DNA of 64,000 nucleotides from NCBI GenBank assembly GCA_030849465.1, contig JARVLF010000017.1, forward strand, positions 682,001-746,000. Reading direction: 5' to 3'. The stretch comes from Moesziomyces globuligerus. Its lineage: Eukaryota; Basidiomycota; Ustilaginomycetes; Ustilaginales; Ustilaginaceae. A program made the position numbers and the translations under genes. Below, piece after piece: positions 21,786-32,309 of this stretch. Each line of letters opens with the position of its first letter. Within the stretch, counting starts at the first letter, position 1. Under the pieces are notes generated by a model. It was not told where the DNA came from. It saw only the letters and a program-made list of their open reading frames with translations, and ran no database searches.

Positions 21786-24700
21786 CTTTGGACGTGGAGG
21801 TGGGACACTCGAGCGGATACGTCGAAGCTCACGAGCAGTGCAACAGAGATCACCGGAGACAGAGGGAGGGAATGAGTAGCGCCTGACACGGAGCGTACTC
21901 ACTGTAGAGGCAGGAGGAGCGGTGAGGCGAGGCAGTCGAGCTCTTGGTCAAAGGGCAGCCAAGGGCGGGCGCAATGGCATACCTAGTGCTGCAGCAGCGT
22001 GCATCATGGGTGGTTCTGCAGCCGTCTGACGTGCTGTCAAGACAGGACTGGGTGGTAGCGAACAGCCGAGGCTGACACGGTCTATCATGACTATCCTTGC
22101 TTGGGTGCGCTCTGTGAGAGGGCTCTTAGCGCTGGGCGGCAGGGGAGCAGGCTGTGAGTGGAAGCGAGAGGACATGCGGCACGCTCTGTACCGGTGTTCG
22201 ACAGCTGTGTGATCCAGCCGTGCGTTGATTCGGCCAGGGATCGGGAGCAGCAGCGAGCGAGTGGCGCTGTGATGCCGGAAAGCCGGACGTGGAAGCATAC
22301 AATGCGAGTCGGTCCACACGTCGGACTCAGCCCACCTGCAGCGCGATCAACCGCAGCCGCACCAGCACCACCCCGAGGGAGGGGAGGGACAGCATACAGC
22401 TAGCATGGATGGTGGGCTTTACGATCGCACGCGGGACCCAGAAAAACCCCAGCTGCAGTTTGTGCAACCCCACGGCGACTGTGCACCTGTGCCAGCGTAG
22501 CCGCTCGCGAAGCTACCCTCGTCTAGCCGGGCTAGAACAAGACAATGAGCGCGGCTCAGCAGACGAGGCGGCGGCCGAACTCGTGCCCCAGCTCTCCCCT
22601 TGAAATTGTCTGCTCGGTCGTCCTGGCTAAAGGCAACCTGTCCGGCAGCGGTAAGAGCGAATCCCAACGTCGGTGTGGCCGGAAGAAACAACGGCGAGAG
22701 AAATCAAAGGGAGGAGAAATTCGCGCTTGGCTGCTGCACTGGAATACAGTATCGCCTCGGCCGCCACCACAAAGGGCTGTCGCCAAAATGTGTCACAGAG
22801 CGCATCAGGCCGCCTGTCGCCCTGGATGGTGAGCTTTGCACCCGTCTCTCACCCCAAGCCCCATCCTCACGTAACCATTCTTCAGAAGGTACGGTGAGAG
22901 CGGGCTGACACTCCGCGGAAGAGCACGGCTGCGAGTTTGGGAGCCGATGCGGCCACGCGTAGCGTCGTGAAACTGACGTGTCGAGGGACCCGGCGTCGAT
23001 TCCGGCGGTCTATGCTGTAGGCTTGTTCATCCTTCATCTCTCGTTCGCCCTGCATCTGTGAGTGCGATGCGGACATCGCCTTGGCGGTCGAAGACGTTGG
23101 GACAGGCGGGCTATCAGACATCTCGTACCAACGACGAGCCGACTCCTGGTGGCAGCCGACCCAGGATGATGGCTTTCGGCTAAAGCGCTTTGTTTGGGCT
23201 GCAGCAGCCCCTGGCCCGGACGCTCGCAGGGACCACCTCTCGGGGTCGGGGTCAACACGATCAGCTCGTATCGGGTCCAGAATCAGCCGCCGAGATCTGA
23301 CTTGGCGCAAGGTGGCGGAAAGTCGGGGCCGTCAGCGTCGCCAGCTGTCGGCGAACCAACGCTGATGTTATGAATTCGGCGGAGCCAAGAGGTGCGGGCT
23401 GACACGCATGTTGTTTCACGGACGCTGGGAGCCGAGTGGCGAAGGACGCTGGTGAGGGGCAAGAGGTAGGGGCGAAAGGGCGAGGTGAGCCGAGCGACGG
23501 AGCTTGATGAGGGTCTGACACATGGAGCAAGCCCGCCACAGTTCGCCGCTCGTCCTTTTTCTCTCCATCGAAGCTCCGCCTGGATCGTGCTGCGGATAAA
23601 CCTGGTCGTTAGCCTCCTCTCTCTCCGAGAACTTGGATGAGCCTGTCTGGATCTCGACCTCGAGGAGTGGAAATGATGCAGGGAAGCCGAGCTGAGATGA
23701 GAGGAACCGCAAGAACGCGTGCTATCTCTTTGGCTCGTGGTGCCATCTCTACGCCCACCTCTACGACACCCAGACCAGTCACCGTCGCGGCTAGCCTAGG
23801 CTCGGCTGTGCAAAGAAATGAAGCCTCTGTACTAGTCTATGATACGACTAGGTTGGTTTGCTCGCCGACCAAGAATCGTTCGAGCGATCGGCTGCCTGTT
23901 TGTTTTGGATGTCCAGTGTGAGATGAAGGTCCATCTGTGCGGTTCGCTCGTGCCATTAAGCTGCAACTACGTCCTGGCGAGCGGTCTGACCACCACAATT
24001 GTACTGTCACTGTATTCGGAGTAGGCGAGCTCGGTCTGTCCGAGGGAGGAGAACCAGGTTGGTGGATTGAGTTTGAGGCGGAGTGCAAGGGGCGAGAACA
24101 AAGCCGCCACTTCTCTGCAGCGGTTCCTATTGTTGTCGGTCTGTGATGAGGTTTTTGACAGCTGCGATGGAACGAGGGGAAAGCGCGACGCGGAGGGCTT
24201 TGGCTTGGCGTCCGCATGCGTGGCGCGCTTTCCGCTGCTGGATCCAGAGCGTCTCTTTCCCCAATGCCTCGGCCTATCGCTCCCGTTACGCCTTGAACAA
24301 GGATGGCACCAACAGGAAGACTCATTGGACACGCTACCCCATACCCGTCCTCACCGCATTGTGTGCAATTGCCGAGATGCTGCCGAGCCGCGTGACTTGT
24401 GAACAAGCGTTTCGTGGCTTGCGTTCCCCCCAACCAGGTTCTCAGCCCAGGTCTTGCGGGAGAACTTCACATCTTGCATAGACGATATCGGCAAAGTCGT
24501 CTGAGAGTGTGATGAAGTAGGAGCCATGAAAGGCCTGTGCTCTCGACCATGTCGATCCTTCCAGACTATCACGGCGGCTCGCGCTTTCCATGAGCAGATG
24601 AGAGCACGTTCTCTTCCCGAACGCTCCCTAGTGGCTCGACGAGCACGAGCCGCTCTCGCCTTCGTTGCCCTTGCAGGCTACTGCACGCCATGGTCTCGTC

Positions 24701-24969
24701 GATCTCTACGCTGCAGGAAGCTGCCATCACTCAAAGTGCTCGACCGAGGGTACAAGACTGCAAAGCCCAGACGGACAAACAGACCATGCGTCGCGGTTCG
24801 ACCGTGCCCGCGGAGTGGAAGCTGAGATGCGGTCTTATATGTGGCTGTGGTGGTCAGACGCCGAGTGGCCCGCACTTCATCTCACATCGGTTTGCTATGA
24901 TACGTGTGATCGCCCGATCGAGAGCGGTGGCGATCGGAATCGTGCCGACTCGAGCGCCGATCGAGCTTT

Positions 24970-24996
24970 TGAGATGTAGCATGACAGAGCGTATGA
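24970..24996 (+). promoter_or_regulatory. three TGA triplets at exact 12-bp spacing (b-site-like)
   Basis: TGA occurs at 24970, 24982 and 24994, making two overlapping TGA-N9-TGA units. This spacing is the published core of the U. maydis bE/bW binding site. It sits just beyond the stop of the Nudix gene and about 3.3 kb upstream of the C2H2 start. Single units are expected by chance at this sequence length; the exact triple is less likely, but no function is shown. Confidence 0.25.
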
Positions 24997-25013
24997 ATTG
25001 TTTTGTAGGCGGA

Positions 25014-25880
25014 CTATGCGATAAGTAAGTTGGGGTGGTCGATGAGGACGTTGACGAGTGGCTGAAAGAGGGGCGCGCCTCTTGCAAAGTCGTCTGCCTG
25101 AGCCCAAGCGAGCTCCTCGGCCTGATCGAGATGTGCGTCGTGAGAGTCAAGATCTTGATGAAGCTTTGCGTTCGCATGCAGTGATGAGGGGCTGAGGGGC
25201 GAGTCTGTGGGGCTGAGGACCTGCTGGTCTGCGTGGTAGATGGCCTTTGCGAGGCTCTCTGCTTCGAGCAGCTTATCGATCGAGACTGGCAAGGATCTGC
25301 CCTCGGATGCGGCGGCCATCTGGATGAGTTGGAGCTGGTGCTGTCTCTGTGCCGTCGCTCGTAGATACTTGACGGGTACCCAGCACCAGCCAAGACACTT
25401 TGTGGGCTCCATGATGCGAGCCTCTGCGACGGGGTGGGCAGGATCGGGCTTGACGCTGGCCTTCATGAAGATGGTGACGTAGTGCTTGCCGTCTCCGCTC
25501 TCGCCGTGGTCCTTCATGTAGACCGAGTTCTGGGCCGTGACGAACTGCAGCGGCGTGGGTGACGATGCCGACCCGAGCCGAGCTCGAGGTGGAGGCGTGG
25601 TGGTGGAGGCAGCTTGGAGGTGCAATGGCGAAGATAGCAGCTGGGAGGGGGGTAGCGAGGGGGCGAGCTGAACCTCCAAGCCGGTCTCTTCGTACACCTC
25701 GCGGGCGGCGCACTCGTCGAAGGATTCGTGCAGCTCGAGATGGCCTCCGGGCAGCGCGATGGTGCCTGCGCCGTGGCTGCCTGTTCGCTTGCCGACGAGC
25801 ACGTGGCCGTGTTCGTTGAGCACAAAGACGGCCACGCCGACGCGAGGGACGACGGTGGCGTCGGACACTGGTGCCTTCAT
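25014..25880 (-). CDS. Nudix hydrolase, NUDT15/MTH2-like
   Basis: A 288-residue Nudix protein. The N-terminal domain begins RVGVAVFVLNEHGHVLVGKR, and the complete Nudix box spans G46-L68 (GX5EX7REUXEEXGU, including REVYEETGL). The LPGGHLELHES context resembles NUDT15-type nucleotide diphosphatases, which hydrolyse damaged or modified nucleoside triphosphates; the substrate here is unknown. A Pro/Ser-rich loop of about 40 residues follows the box, then TAQNSVYMKDHGESGDGKHY, and a C-terminal extension of about 100 residues with a Gln/His-rich section not expected in NUDT15. The ATG at 25880 immediately precedes the domain. No signal peptide is visible. It is divergent from the Skt5-like gene. 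Confidence 0.9.
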   Translation of the reverse strand: MKAPVSDATVVPRVGVAVFVLNEHGHVLVGKRTGSHGAGTIALPGGHLELHESFDECAAREVYEETGLEVQLAPSLPPSQLLSSPLHLQAASTTTPPPRARLGSASSPTPLQFVTAQNSVYMKDHGESGDGKHYVTIFMKASVKPDPAHPVAEARIMEPTKCLGWCWVPVKYLRATAQRQHQLQLIQMAAASEGRSLPVSIDKLLEAESLAKAIYHADQQVLSPTDSPLSPSSLHANAKLHQDLDSHDAHLDQAEELAWAQADDFARGAPLFQPLVNVLIDHPNLLIA

Positions 25881-26447
25881 GCCTGTGAGGATGCTAGCTA
25901 CGGTGGAGTTGGGATAGAGCAGCGTTCAGGCAGACATGGTGGACCGATGGCAAGTTGCGATGCTGGGGATGCGCCACATGCGCGAGGGCATGCCGGGTGT
26001 GACTCAGGGTGTGCATGGCCGTGGCTGGGCAGTGTTGGTGTCACTTTGTGCTGCAGCGGCTGAATTGGACGCATTTTGCTTTTGACCTTTTTATCGTGGA
26101 TTTTTGCGGCCATCTTTTCCAGCCGTGGGCGATGATATCTAACTAATTTAAATTGGGATCGAGCCATGACAGAGTCGAGATGCATGCACCTCGAGGATCT
26201 CATGTCTCTCTCTCTGAGCGAAAACAACCGATGACGCGCCTGTGCCTGGAAATGCAATCCACACGGTCCAACACCGCCTCCTCCCCGCCTCGCTCTTGCT
26301 AGCCCCCCACCATCCGCACAGCCCACTCGACACGCGAGCCTTTCGACGACGACGACGCTCGCTGCTGCTGCTAGTGCTGCTGCTTTATATACCCCCATCT
26401 CACCGTGGGCAGCACTCGCATCATCCTCGCTTGCCATCGCCGCGACC
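25881..26447. other. divergent promoter region, Nudix / Skt5-like
   Basis: 567 bp between head-to-head genes, A/T-richer at about 26070-26160. A TATA element lies close to the rightward gene. No gene is supported. Confidence 0.45.
26386..26391 (+). promoter_or_regulatory. TATA box of the Skt5-like gene
   Basis: TATATA followed by CCCCC, about 60 bp upstream of the ATG at 26448. The same TATATACCCC arrangement is found before the peroxiredoxin gene. Confidence 0.5.
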
Positions 26448-28751
26448 ATGCCCGGATCGCCCCCACACTTGCCCGCGCTCCCCGCGGGCTTCGGCACCGA
26501 CTCGTCCTATCCGCCCATCCCGGGCAGCACGCGCATCACCGCATCCCAGCCACGCCCCTCGGCCGTCCCCGCGCCAGCGCCCCTGCCGCGCCCTTCCGCT
26601 GCTATCGCCGGCGGTGCCCATCGCCCCACCGGTCCGCCGCTGCCACCGCTCCCGCCCGGCGCGCTCGATCACGAGCAGCGCCGCAGACAGCAATCGTCCT
26701 CCTACGCCGCTCCCGCCATTCCGCCTTCGTCCGGTCTGCAGCCGGGCCAGTTCGTTCATGCACCCACACCGCCGCCGCCTCCGTCCCAGCAGTCGCGCTT
26801 CGCTTCAGGCCAGTTCGTGGGTGGATTTGCAGCCTCGACGCCGCACATGCCCGCGTCCGCCTCGACCTCGACGACGACAATGCCGGGCGCTGGGCGGGCT
26901 CGTCCGCCTCACCCGTCCGCAGCACCCCAGTCGCAGCAGCTTTCGGCCGGCATGCCCAGCAGCGCAGCTGGCAGCAGTGGCTCGCACGCCTACGCCTCTT
27001 CAGCGCGCCGCCCGAGCGGACAAGACTACGCTCCCTCGTCGTCGTTATCGCAGGGTCCGGGCCCACCGAGTCTGTCGGCGCCGCTGCCCGATATTGCGGC
27101 GCTGGCCTCGCAGCGCGAGCGAGCGCGCGACGAGCGCGCGCGCATCGGCTGGGCGCGCCAGATCTTCAAGTACGTCGAGCGCACCTACGCCGACGGCACC
27201 AAGGTCTCGGAGCCGTTTGTGGTCAAGTGGGTAGCGGATGCCATGGCCATCATCGTGCAGGCGGCCTCGGCGTCGCGCCCAGAGCCCGAGGCGCTCTACG
27301 TGCGCGGAGATCTGCAGGCCTCGGGCGCGTTCCCCACGTATCTGCCCAAGAACCTCAAGGAGGCGTTCAACGACTTTGAACTCTCGGCGCGCATGGGCTG
27401 GGCACCGAGCTGGTTCCGCATCGGCCGCGATTACGAGGTGCTCGGTGATACGGCGCGCGCGCGCGATGCGTACGAGCGTGGCGTCCACGCCGCCGACGTC
27501 GGCTCCATCTACCGCATGGGCATGGCCAACCTGCTCGGACAGCTCGAGCTCGCCGTCCACCACGCGCGCGCAATCGCCATGCTCCGCGACGCCGCCGACA
27601 AGGCCGACCTCGAAACGCCCCAACCTGCGTACATCTACGGCATGCTGCTCGCGGGCGAGTTCGCGCACGTCGACATCGCACCCCATCTACTCGTCCCGAG
27701 TCAGGCTGGCGGAAAGGTGGAGGATGAGGCGAGGAGACGGATCCAGCGCGCTGCATGGTTGGGATTTGCTCCGGCGCAGTACAAGTGCGGTTGGCTGTTC
27801 GAGTACGCGCAGCTCGGATGTGCGTTTGATCCGCTGCTCAGCGTGCAGTACTACAGCCTCGCATCGCAGGGCGGCGAGACGGAAGCCGACATGGCGCTCT
27901 CCAAGTGGTTCCTCTGCGGCGCAGACCAGTACTTTGACAAGAACGAGACGCTCGCCTACACGTTTGCCGACAAGGCGGCTCGCAAGGGGCTTGCCTCGGC
28001 CGAATTCGCCCTGGGCTACTACCACGAGGTCGGCGTCGGCACCGAGCGCAACGTCGAGCTCGCACGCAGGTGGTATACAAAGGCAGCGGCAAAGGACAAT
28101 GCAGACGCGCGCGAAAGGCTCCACGCCCTGCGCGCGCCCCAGGCAACCGGCCTCTCGAGACACGAACACGAGGCGGTCATGGACGATAAACTCGTCCGCA
28201 GACGCACCCAGGCCAAGATGCTCTCCGACCGCGAAGGCAGGAGCCCCATCGGCGTGGCCTCCGCCGGCGCGTTTGGTGGCGAAGAGCGCAGACCGCCGCC
28301 AGCAGCACAAGGCCCTCAGGGAGTACAAGGGGGACAGGCGATGGGAGCGCGGCTTACGGCGCCGAACGCAGGCGCGGCGGGCAACCAGTTGGAGCTCTCG
28401 AGGAAGAAGACGATGCGTATGGTCGAGGAGACTGCGGCGGGTCGACGTCGACACCGCGCATACGAGCACAAGCCGACGAGGACAGAGCCCGCAATGGCTC
28501 AGCCGGTCTCGTCCGCGCCCGCGCCTCCGCCACCTGCGCCTCAGCCTGCACGACCGGCTGCGGCGACCTCTGCGCGTCCCGCAGCGGCGAGCTCGGCGCC
28601 GTCGTCGGTGACACCTTCGCAGGCGGCGACGACGTCGTCCTACACCACGGCCTCGTCGGACGACTCGAACAAAAAGGCCTACAACACGTTTGCCGAGATG
28701 GGATTTGCGCCCCAAAAGCCCTCGAAGCGAGACGAATGCACCATCATCTAA
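26448..28751 (+). CDS. Skt5/Chs4-type chitin synthase regulator with CaaX box
   Basis: A 767-residue Sel1-repeat protein. The first ~230 residues are Pro/Ala/Ser-rich and disordered. Residues ~231-565 hold tandem Sel1-like helical repeats, for example ALSKWFLCGA, GLASAEFALGYYHEVGVGTE and ELARRWYTKAAAKDN. A basic, disordered tail follows, and the protein ends in C-T-I-I (C764 to I767), a CaaX prenylation signal. In yeast, Skt5/Chs4 binds and activates chitin synthase III (Chs3) at the bud neck and is itself prenylated through a C-terminal CaaX. The domain order and tail match, so a role in chitin synthase targeting at the plasma membrane is inferred. Fungi often have several paralogues, so the exact partner is uncertain. 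It converges with ATP10 with only 62 bp between stops. Confidence 0.88.
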   Translation: MPGSPPHLPALPAGFGTDSSYPPIPGSTRITASQPRPSAVPAPAPLPRPSAAIAGGAHRPTGPPLPPLPPGALDHEQRRRQQSSSYAAPAIPPSSGLQPGQFVHAPTPPPPPSQQSRFASGQFVGGFAASTPHMPASASTSTTTMPGAGRARPPHPSAAPQSQQLSAGMPSSAAGSSGSHAYASSARRPSGQDYAPSSSLSQGPGPPSLSAPLPDIAALASQRERARDERARIGWARQIFKYVERTYADGTKVSEPFVVKWVADAMAIIVQAASASRPEPEALYVRGDLQASGAFPTYLPKNLKEAFNDFELSARMGWAPSWFRIGRDYEVLGDTARARDAYERGVHAADVGSIYRMGMANLLGQLELAVHHARAIAMLRDAADKADLETPQPAYIYGMLLAGEFAHVDIAPHLLVPSQAGGKVEDEARRRIQRAAWLGFAPAQYKCGWLFEYAQLGCAFDPLLSVQYYSLASQGGETEADMALSKWFLCGADQYFDKNETLAYTFADKAARKGLASAEFALGYYHEVGVGTERNVELARRWYTKAAAKDNADARERLHALRAPQATGLSRHEHEAVMDDKLVRRRTQAKMLSDREGRSPIGVASAGAFGGEERRPPPAAQGPQGVQGGQAMGARLTAPNAGAAGNQLELSRKKTMRMVEETAAGRRRHRAYEHKPTRTEPAMAQPVSSAPAPPPPAPQPARPAAATSARPAAASSAPSSVTPSQAATTSSYTTASSDDSNKKAYNTFAEMGFAPQKPSKRDECTII

Positions 28752-28813
28752 AGAAATCATGACGTCTTCTATTCACGCCCCTCGAATACGTGCCAAGGGA
28801 AAAAGGAGGGGTT

Positions 28814-29910
28814 TTACTTTTTGGGTTTCTTGGCTTCGCGGGCACGGTCGAGGAGGATCGAGGTGCACGCTTTGAGCGCGGCGGCTTCGGCGGGTTCGGC
28901 AAACGCGCCTGCGGCCCAACGGATGCGACCGAGGTGGTCGACGAGGTAGGTGTAACCGACGTGCTTGTTGTGCAGGCCCAGCGCCTCGTGTTGCAGCTCG
29001 AGGTTCTGTGAGCTGAGCAGATACGTCGCGTGGAGCTCGGGTGCGATCTGCGTCCTCAACGTCGAGAGAAACAACGAAACCAAATACGACTTTAACGGAT
29101 TCGACTGCAGATTGATCTACACCACATCCACAATATCAGTATCACCTTTCTTCTTTCAGGATCCCGGCGGGGATGTGGGTGGGGGGGGGGGGGGGTACTT
29201 ACTTGGACGAGTTGAAAGTTGGGATGGGTTGCGTAGGCCTCGAGCGCGGGTGCGTAGGTGGACTTTGTGTGTTCTTCGCTGATCTTGCTGCCGAGGAGCG
29301 CGATGATCGACACTTTGCCACGCAGCAACTCGGCCGTGTTGACCTTGGCGCGGTCGCTGAGGCGCGAGCCTTGGATGCGAGGAAAGTAGAGCGCGCGCTC
29401 GTCCTTGATGAGCGTGTTGGGCGCACGCCACGTCTTGCCGCCGTGGCTCTTGATCGCGTGGAAGTCGTGGAAGTAGCCGCGCGTCGCCTGCTTGACAATC
29501 TCCCTGCGCGACGCCATACGATGGTCCTCAGAGACGAGCCTCTCGCGTCGTTCCGCCCACGTGGGCTCCGACGACGTCGGCGGCGTAGCCACGCCCAGCG
29601 CAAACGACAGATACGGCAACGGCCGCGCATCCAGCTCCTCGGGCGACTCCGACGTCTCCCGCACCAACGGCTTCGAAGATCCCTGCACCACCCCCGAGCC
29701 CGAAGTCAAGCCCGGGCCAGTCGACGCACCCGAAGTTGAAGCAGAGGAAGAGGCAGGAGTCGATGTGGAAGCTGGTGTGGTAGTCGAGTCAGGTCCCGAG
29801 GATTGCTTCGACAGCTGTACGGCACCTATCCTGAATGTGCGCGTCGTGGCCGCAGCGGTGGTGAGTCCGCTTCGCACGGCGAGGATGGGGCGCAACGACG
29901 TGTGCAGCAT
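28814..29910 (-). CDS. ATP10: mitochondrial ATPase assembly factor Atp10
   Basis: Two exons, 29203-29910 and 28814-29116, separated by an 86-bp intron, encode 336 residues. The N-terminus (MLHTSLRPILAVRSG...) is Arg-containing without acidic residues and looks like a matrix-targeting signal. A Ser/Thr/Pro-rich linker follows. The Atp10 family region includes GGKTWRAPNTLIKDERALYF, PRIQGSRLSD and LLRGKVSIIALLGSKISEEH, then after the splice INLQSNPLKSYLVSLFLSTL and GYTYLVDHLGRIRWAAGAFA. In yeast Atp10 is an inner-membrane chaperone that assembles Atp6 into the Fo sector of ATP synthase. The join VQ-INLQSNPLK restores the family block, supporting the intron. A run of 15 C (minus strand) lies just inside the donor. 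Confidence 0.93.
29181..29195 (+). repeat. G15 homopolymer inside the ATP10 intron
   Basis: Fifteen consecutive G on the plus strand (C on the transcribed sense of ATP10), starting seven bases after the GTAAGT donor begins. Length may be variable or affected by sequencing error. Confidence 0.8.
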
Positions 29911-30178
29911 CGTGACGGCGTAGCAATCAGTCGTGGCTCAGATCTCGAAACGGCGGTGAGAAGAAAGGGAGCAAGCGCCGAGCAGCTCGGTGGCACCACA
30001 CCCTAAAAAGTCCTCGCACCTCGTGTCCCGACTTCCGAAATTTGTTCCACCCGCCATCCTCACTCACCACCAAGGCTAGCCCTGTTCACACGGCCTCGAC
30101 CTCGCACACCATCTCCTTCCTTTGTTCGATGGAAGATTACGAATGAGTGGCATGGATAGTACCTTGTTCTAACGGCTG

Positions 30179-32234
30179 CTATGCTGGCTGCTGCGCCGGC
30201 TGCGGATGGAGCGGGGTCAAGCTAAAGGGGTCCTGCCTGCGCTCCTCTGGCGAGCCCGGGGTCGCAGGAGTGCTCGAGGTCATTGCGAGGCCCAAGCCAT
30301 CTCTGAAGCTGTTGCTCCTACTGCTCCTCCTGCTGCCGGAGGCCAAGCTGCTGGTGTTGCTGCTGATGCTGGCCGAGCGCGCTCTTTGTGCCATGCCTCT
30401 TGGGGCGGGTTCGGGCTGGAGCATCGGATCGGGCGCTGCGTCCCTATTCTGCCTCCTCGCCGATCCAGACCGGGCGAGGCTCGGGAGCGAGGTGCTGCTG
30501 GCGAGCGAGCTCGAGTCGGAGATGGGCGAGCTGCGGATCGAGGAGCGACGCTTGGCGGTGCGGTCGAGATCGCTGCGCGCGCCCGAGGCGCTCTTGACGA
30601 TGCTCGAGCGCGAGCCGTTGCGCGCGCGCGCCTTGGCGGTTGGAGGCGAGGCCGACGCCGCGCCCACCGTCAGTGCGGCCATCCCGTCCCGGCGCGCGGC
30701 GGTGGGACTGCTGCGCGACAGCATCGACTCGGCACGTGGACCGGGAGACGAGTCGGTCTGGGAGCGCAGCCGACGTCGCAGCGAGTCGCCGTCCGACGAC
30801 GCCGGCGACGAGTCGCGCTCCCACTCGTGCCGAAGCTCCTCGACGAGCCCGTGCTGCGCTGCGCTGGGCACCGCAGCCGGCGCCGAGCCGAGCTTGGCCA
30901 CGCGTGCTCCACCGCGAAACTGCGGCGGCGATCTCGACGACTCGGCCTGGCGTAGGCGCGAGTCGGTGCGCGACAGCGGCGCGGCCGTGCTCGGCCCGCT
31001 GAAGCTGTACATATCCGCACTGCTACGCGGACCTTGCCTCGGCGGCGACTCGATCTCGGTGGACGTCTCGTCGCCGACGGTGAGGTCGGGCGAATTGGGC
31101 ACGAGCTCGATGCCCGATGCGTCGACGAGGAAGTCGCTGCTGCTCGACCCGCGACGCAGGCCAGCACGCAGGTTGGTGAGCGAGACCTTCTTGCCCACCG
31201 TCCCGCCGAGGCTACTGAGCCTCCCCGGTACGCTCATGCCTGTCGCTCCCGAGGGCGAGCCCTGCGGTGCATCCATGCTGTCCCTGCTCGTCTCGGCCGA
31301 CGGCGGCCAAGCCGCTTCGCGCAGCGGAGAGCCACCCAGGCCTTCGACCGCGGGCGAGCCCGCCGGGCTGGCGCCTCTCGACGAAGCGCCCGGCGAGCTA
31401 GGCACCGCCGAACCCGGCGAGGCGGACAACCTGCGGCGCATAACCTTGCTGACGACGCCCTTGCGGAGCGCTGCATTCGCCTCGGACGGCGCCAGCGGTG
31501 AAGATGCGGTAGCGTCCTCGCTGGCTCTCCTGCGCTGAGCCATGCGCTGAGCCATGACGGTGCTCACCGACTCGGCCGACGGGAGCACGGCGCCAAAGAT
31601 TCCTCCGAGCGGCGTGCCCGTTCCACTCGGCGTCGGACTGAGCGGCGTCGCACTATTCGTGGGGCTGACGGCGTCGCCATTCGCGCGCACGACCCTGCGC
31701 CCGGTCTCGGTATCCACCTTGAGCACGGGCGTCGACTTGAGCTCCTGCTCGGTAAACGTGATGAGCGGTGCGGCGGGAAGCGTCTTGCGGACAGGCGAAG
31801 CCGCCTGGGCGGCGGGCGTAGGCTCGGCGCCGAGCTGATGCTGCAGCTGCACGTCCGTCTTGCCCACGTTGGCCGGCAGCGGCGCCTGTGCCGCAAACCC
31901 GCTCTGGCCCAGCGCCAAGCCGAGCGCCGCAGCGCGGTGGAGCCTAGCGCGGCGCTTGCGCCAGTCCCAATCGCGGCCCGCCGCCGCCGTGCTCTGCGTG
32001 AAGCGCTCGAACCAAAAGTCGTCCGGACTGCGCGGCGCAACCGCAGCGAAGCGCTCGGCAGCATCCATGCGCTCGCGCGCACGTACGTGCGTCTCGAGAT
32101 GCTCCCGCCAGTCGGGCTCGACGAGCCGCACACTCCGCGGCTTGAAGACGGGCGCGGCCTCTGGGCTCGCCGGCTGGTAAGGTGGCGGAGCAGGCGATCC
32201 GGCGCCGTCGGGGAGCTGTCCCTGCCAGAACTCG

Positions 32235-32309
<75 letters not shown>

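Larger units (their letters stand above)
21655..25013. other. 3.4-kb upstream region of the C2H2 gene
   Basis: The longest gene-free stretch in the window, lying between the start of the leftward C2H2 gene and the 3' end of the Nudix gene. Many short open frames occur on both strands, none with protein-like composition or a recognisable domain. The part next to the gene (21655-21790) is a pyrimidine-rich leader on the minus strand. The size suggests an extended, highly regulated promoter. It holds several TGA-N9-TGA arrangements (22793-22807 on minus; 24144-24158 and 24970-24996 on plus), the spacing known for the smut b-heterodimer site. Confidence 0.45.

Noticed and set aside
23837..24433. 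198-codon minus-strand frame in the long C2H2 upstream region
   Set aside because: Mixed composition typical of random open frames, no domain, and no splice-linked partner exons found.
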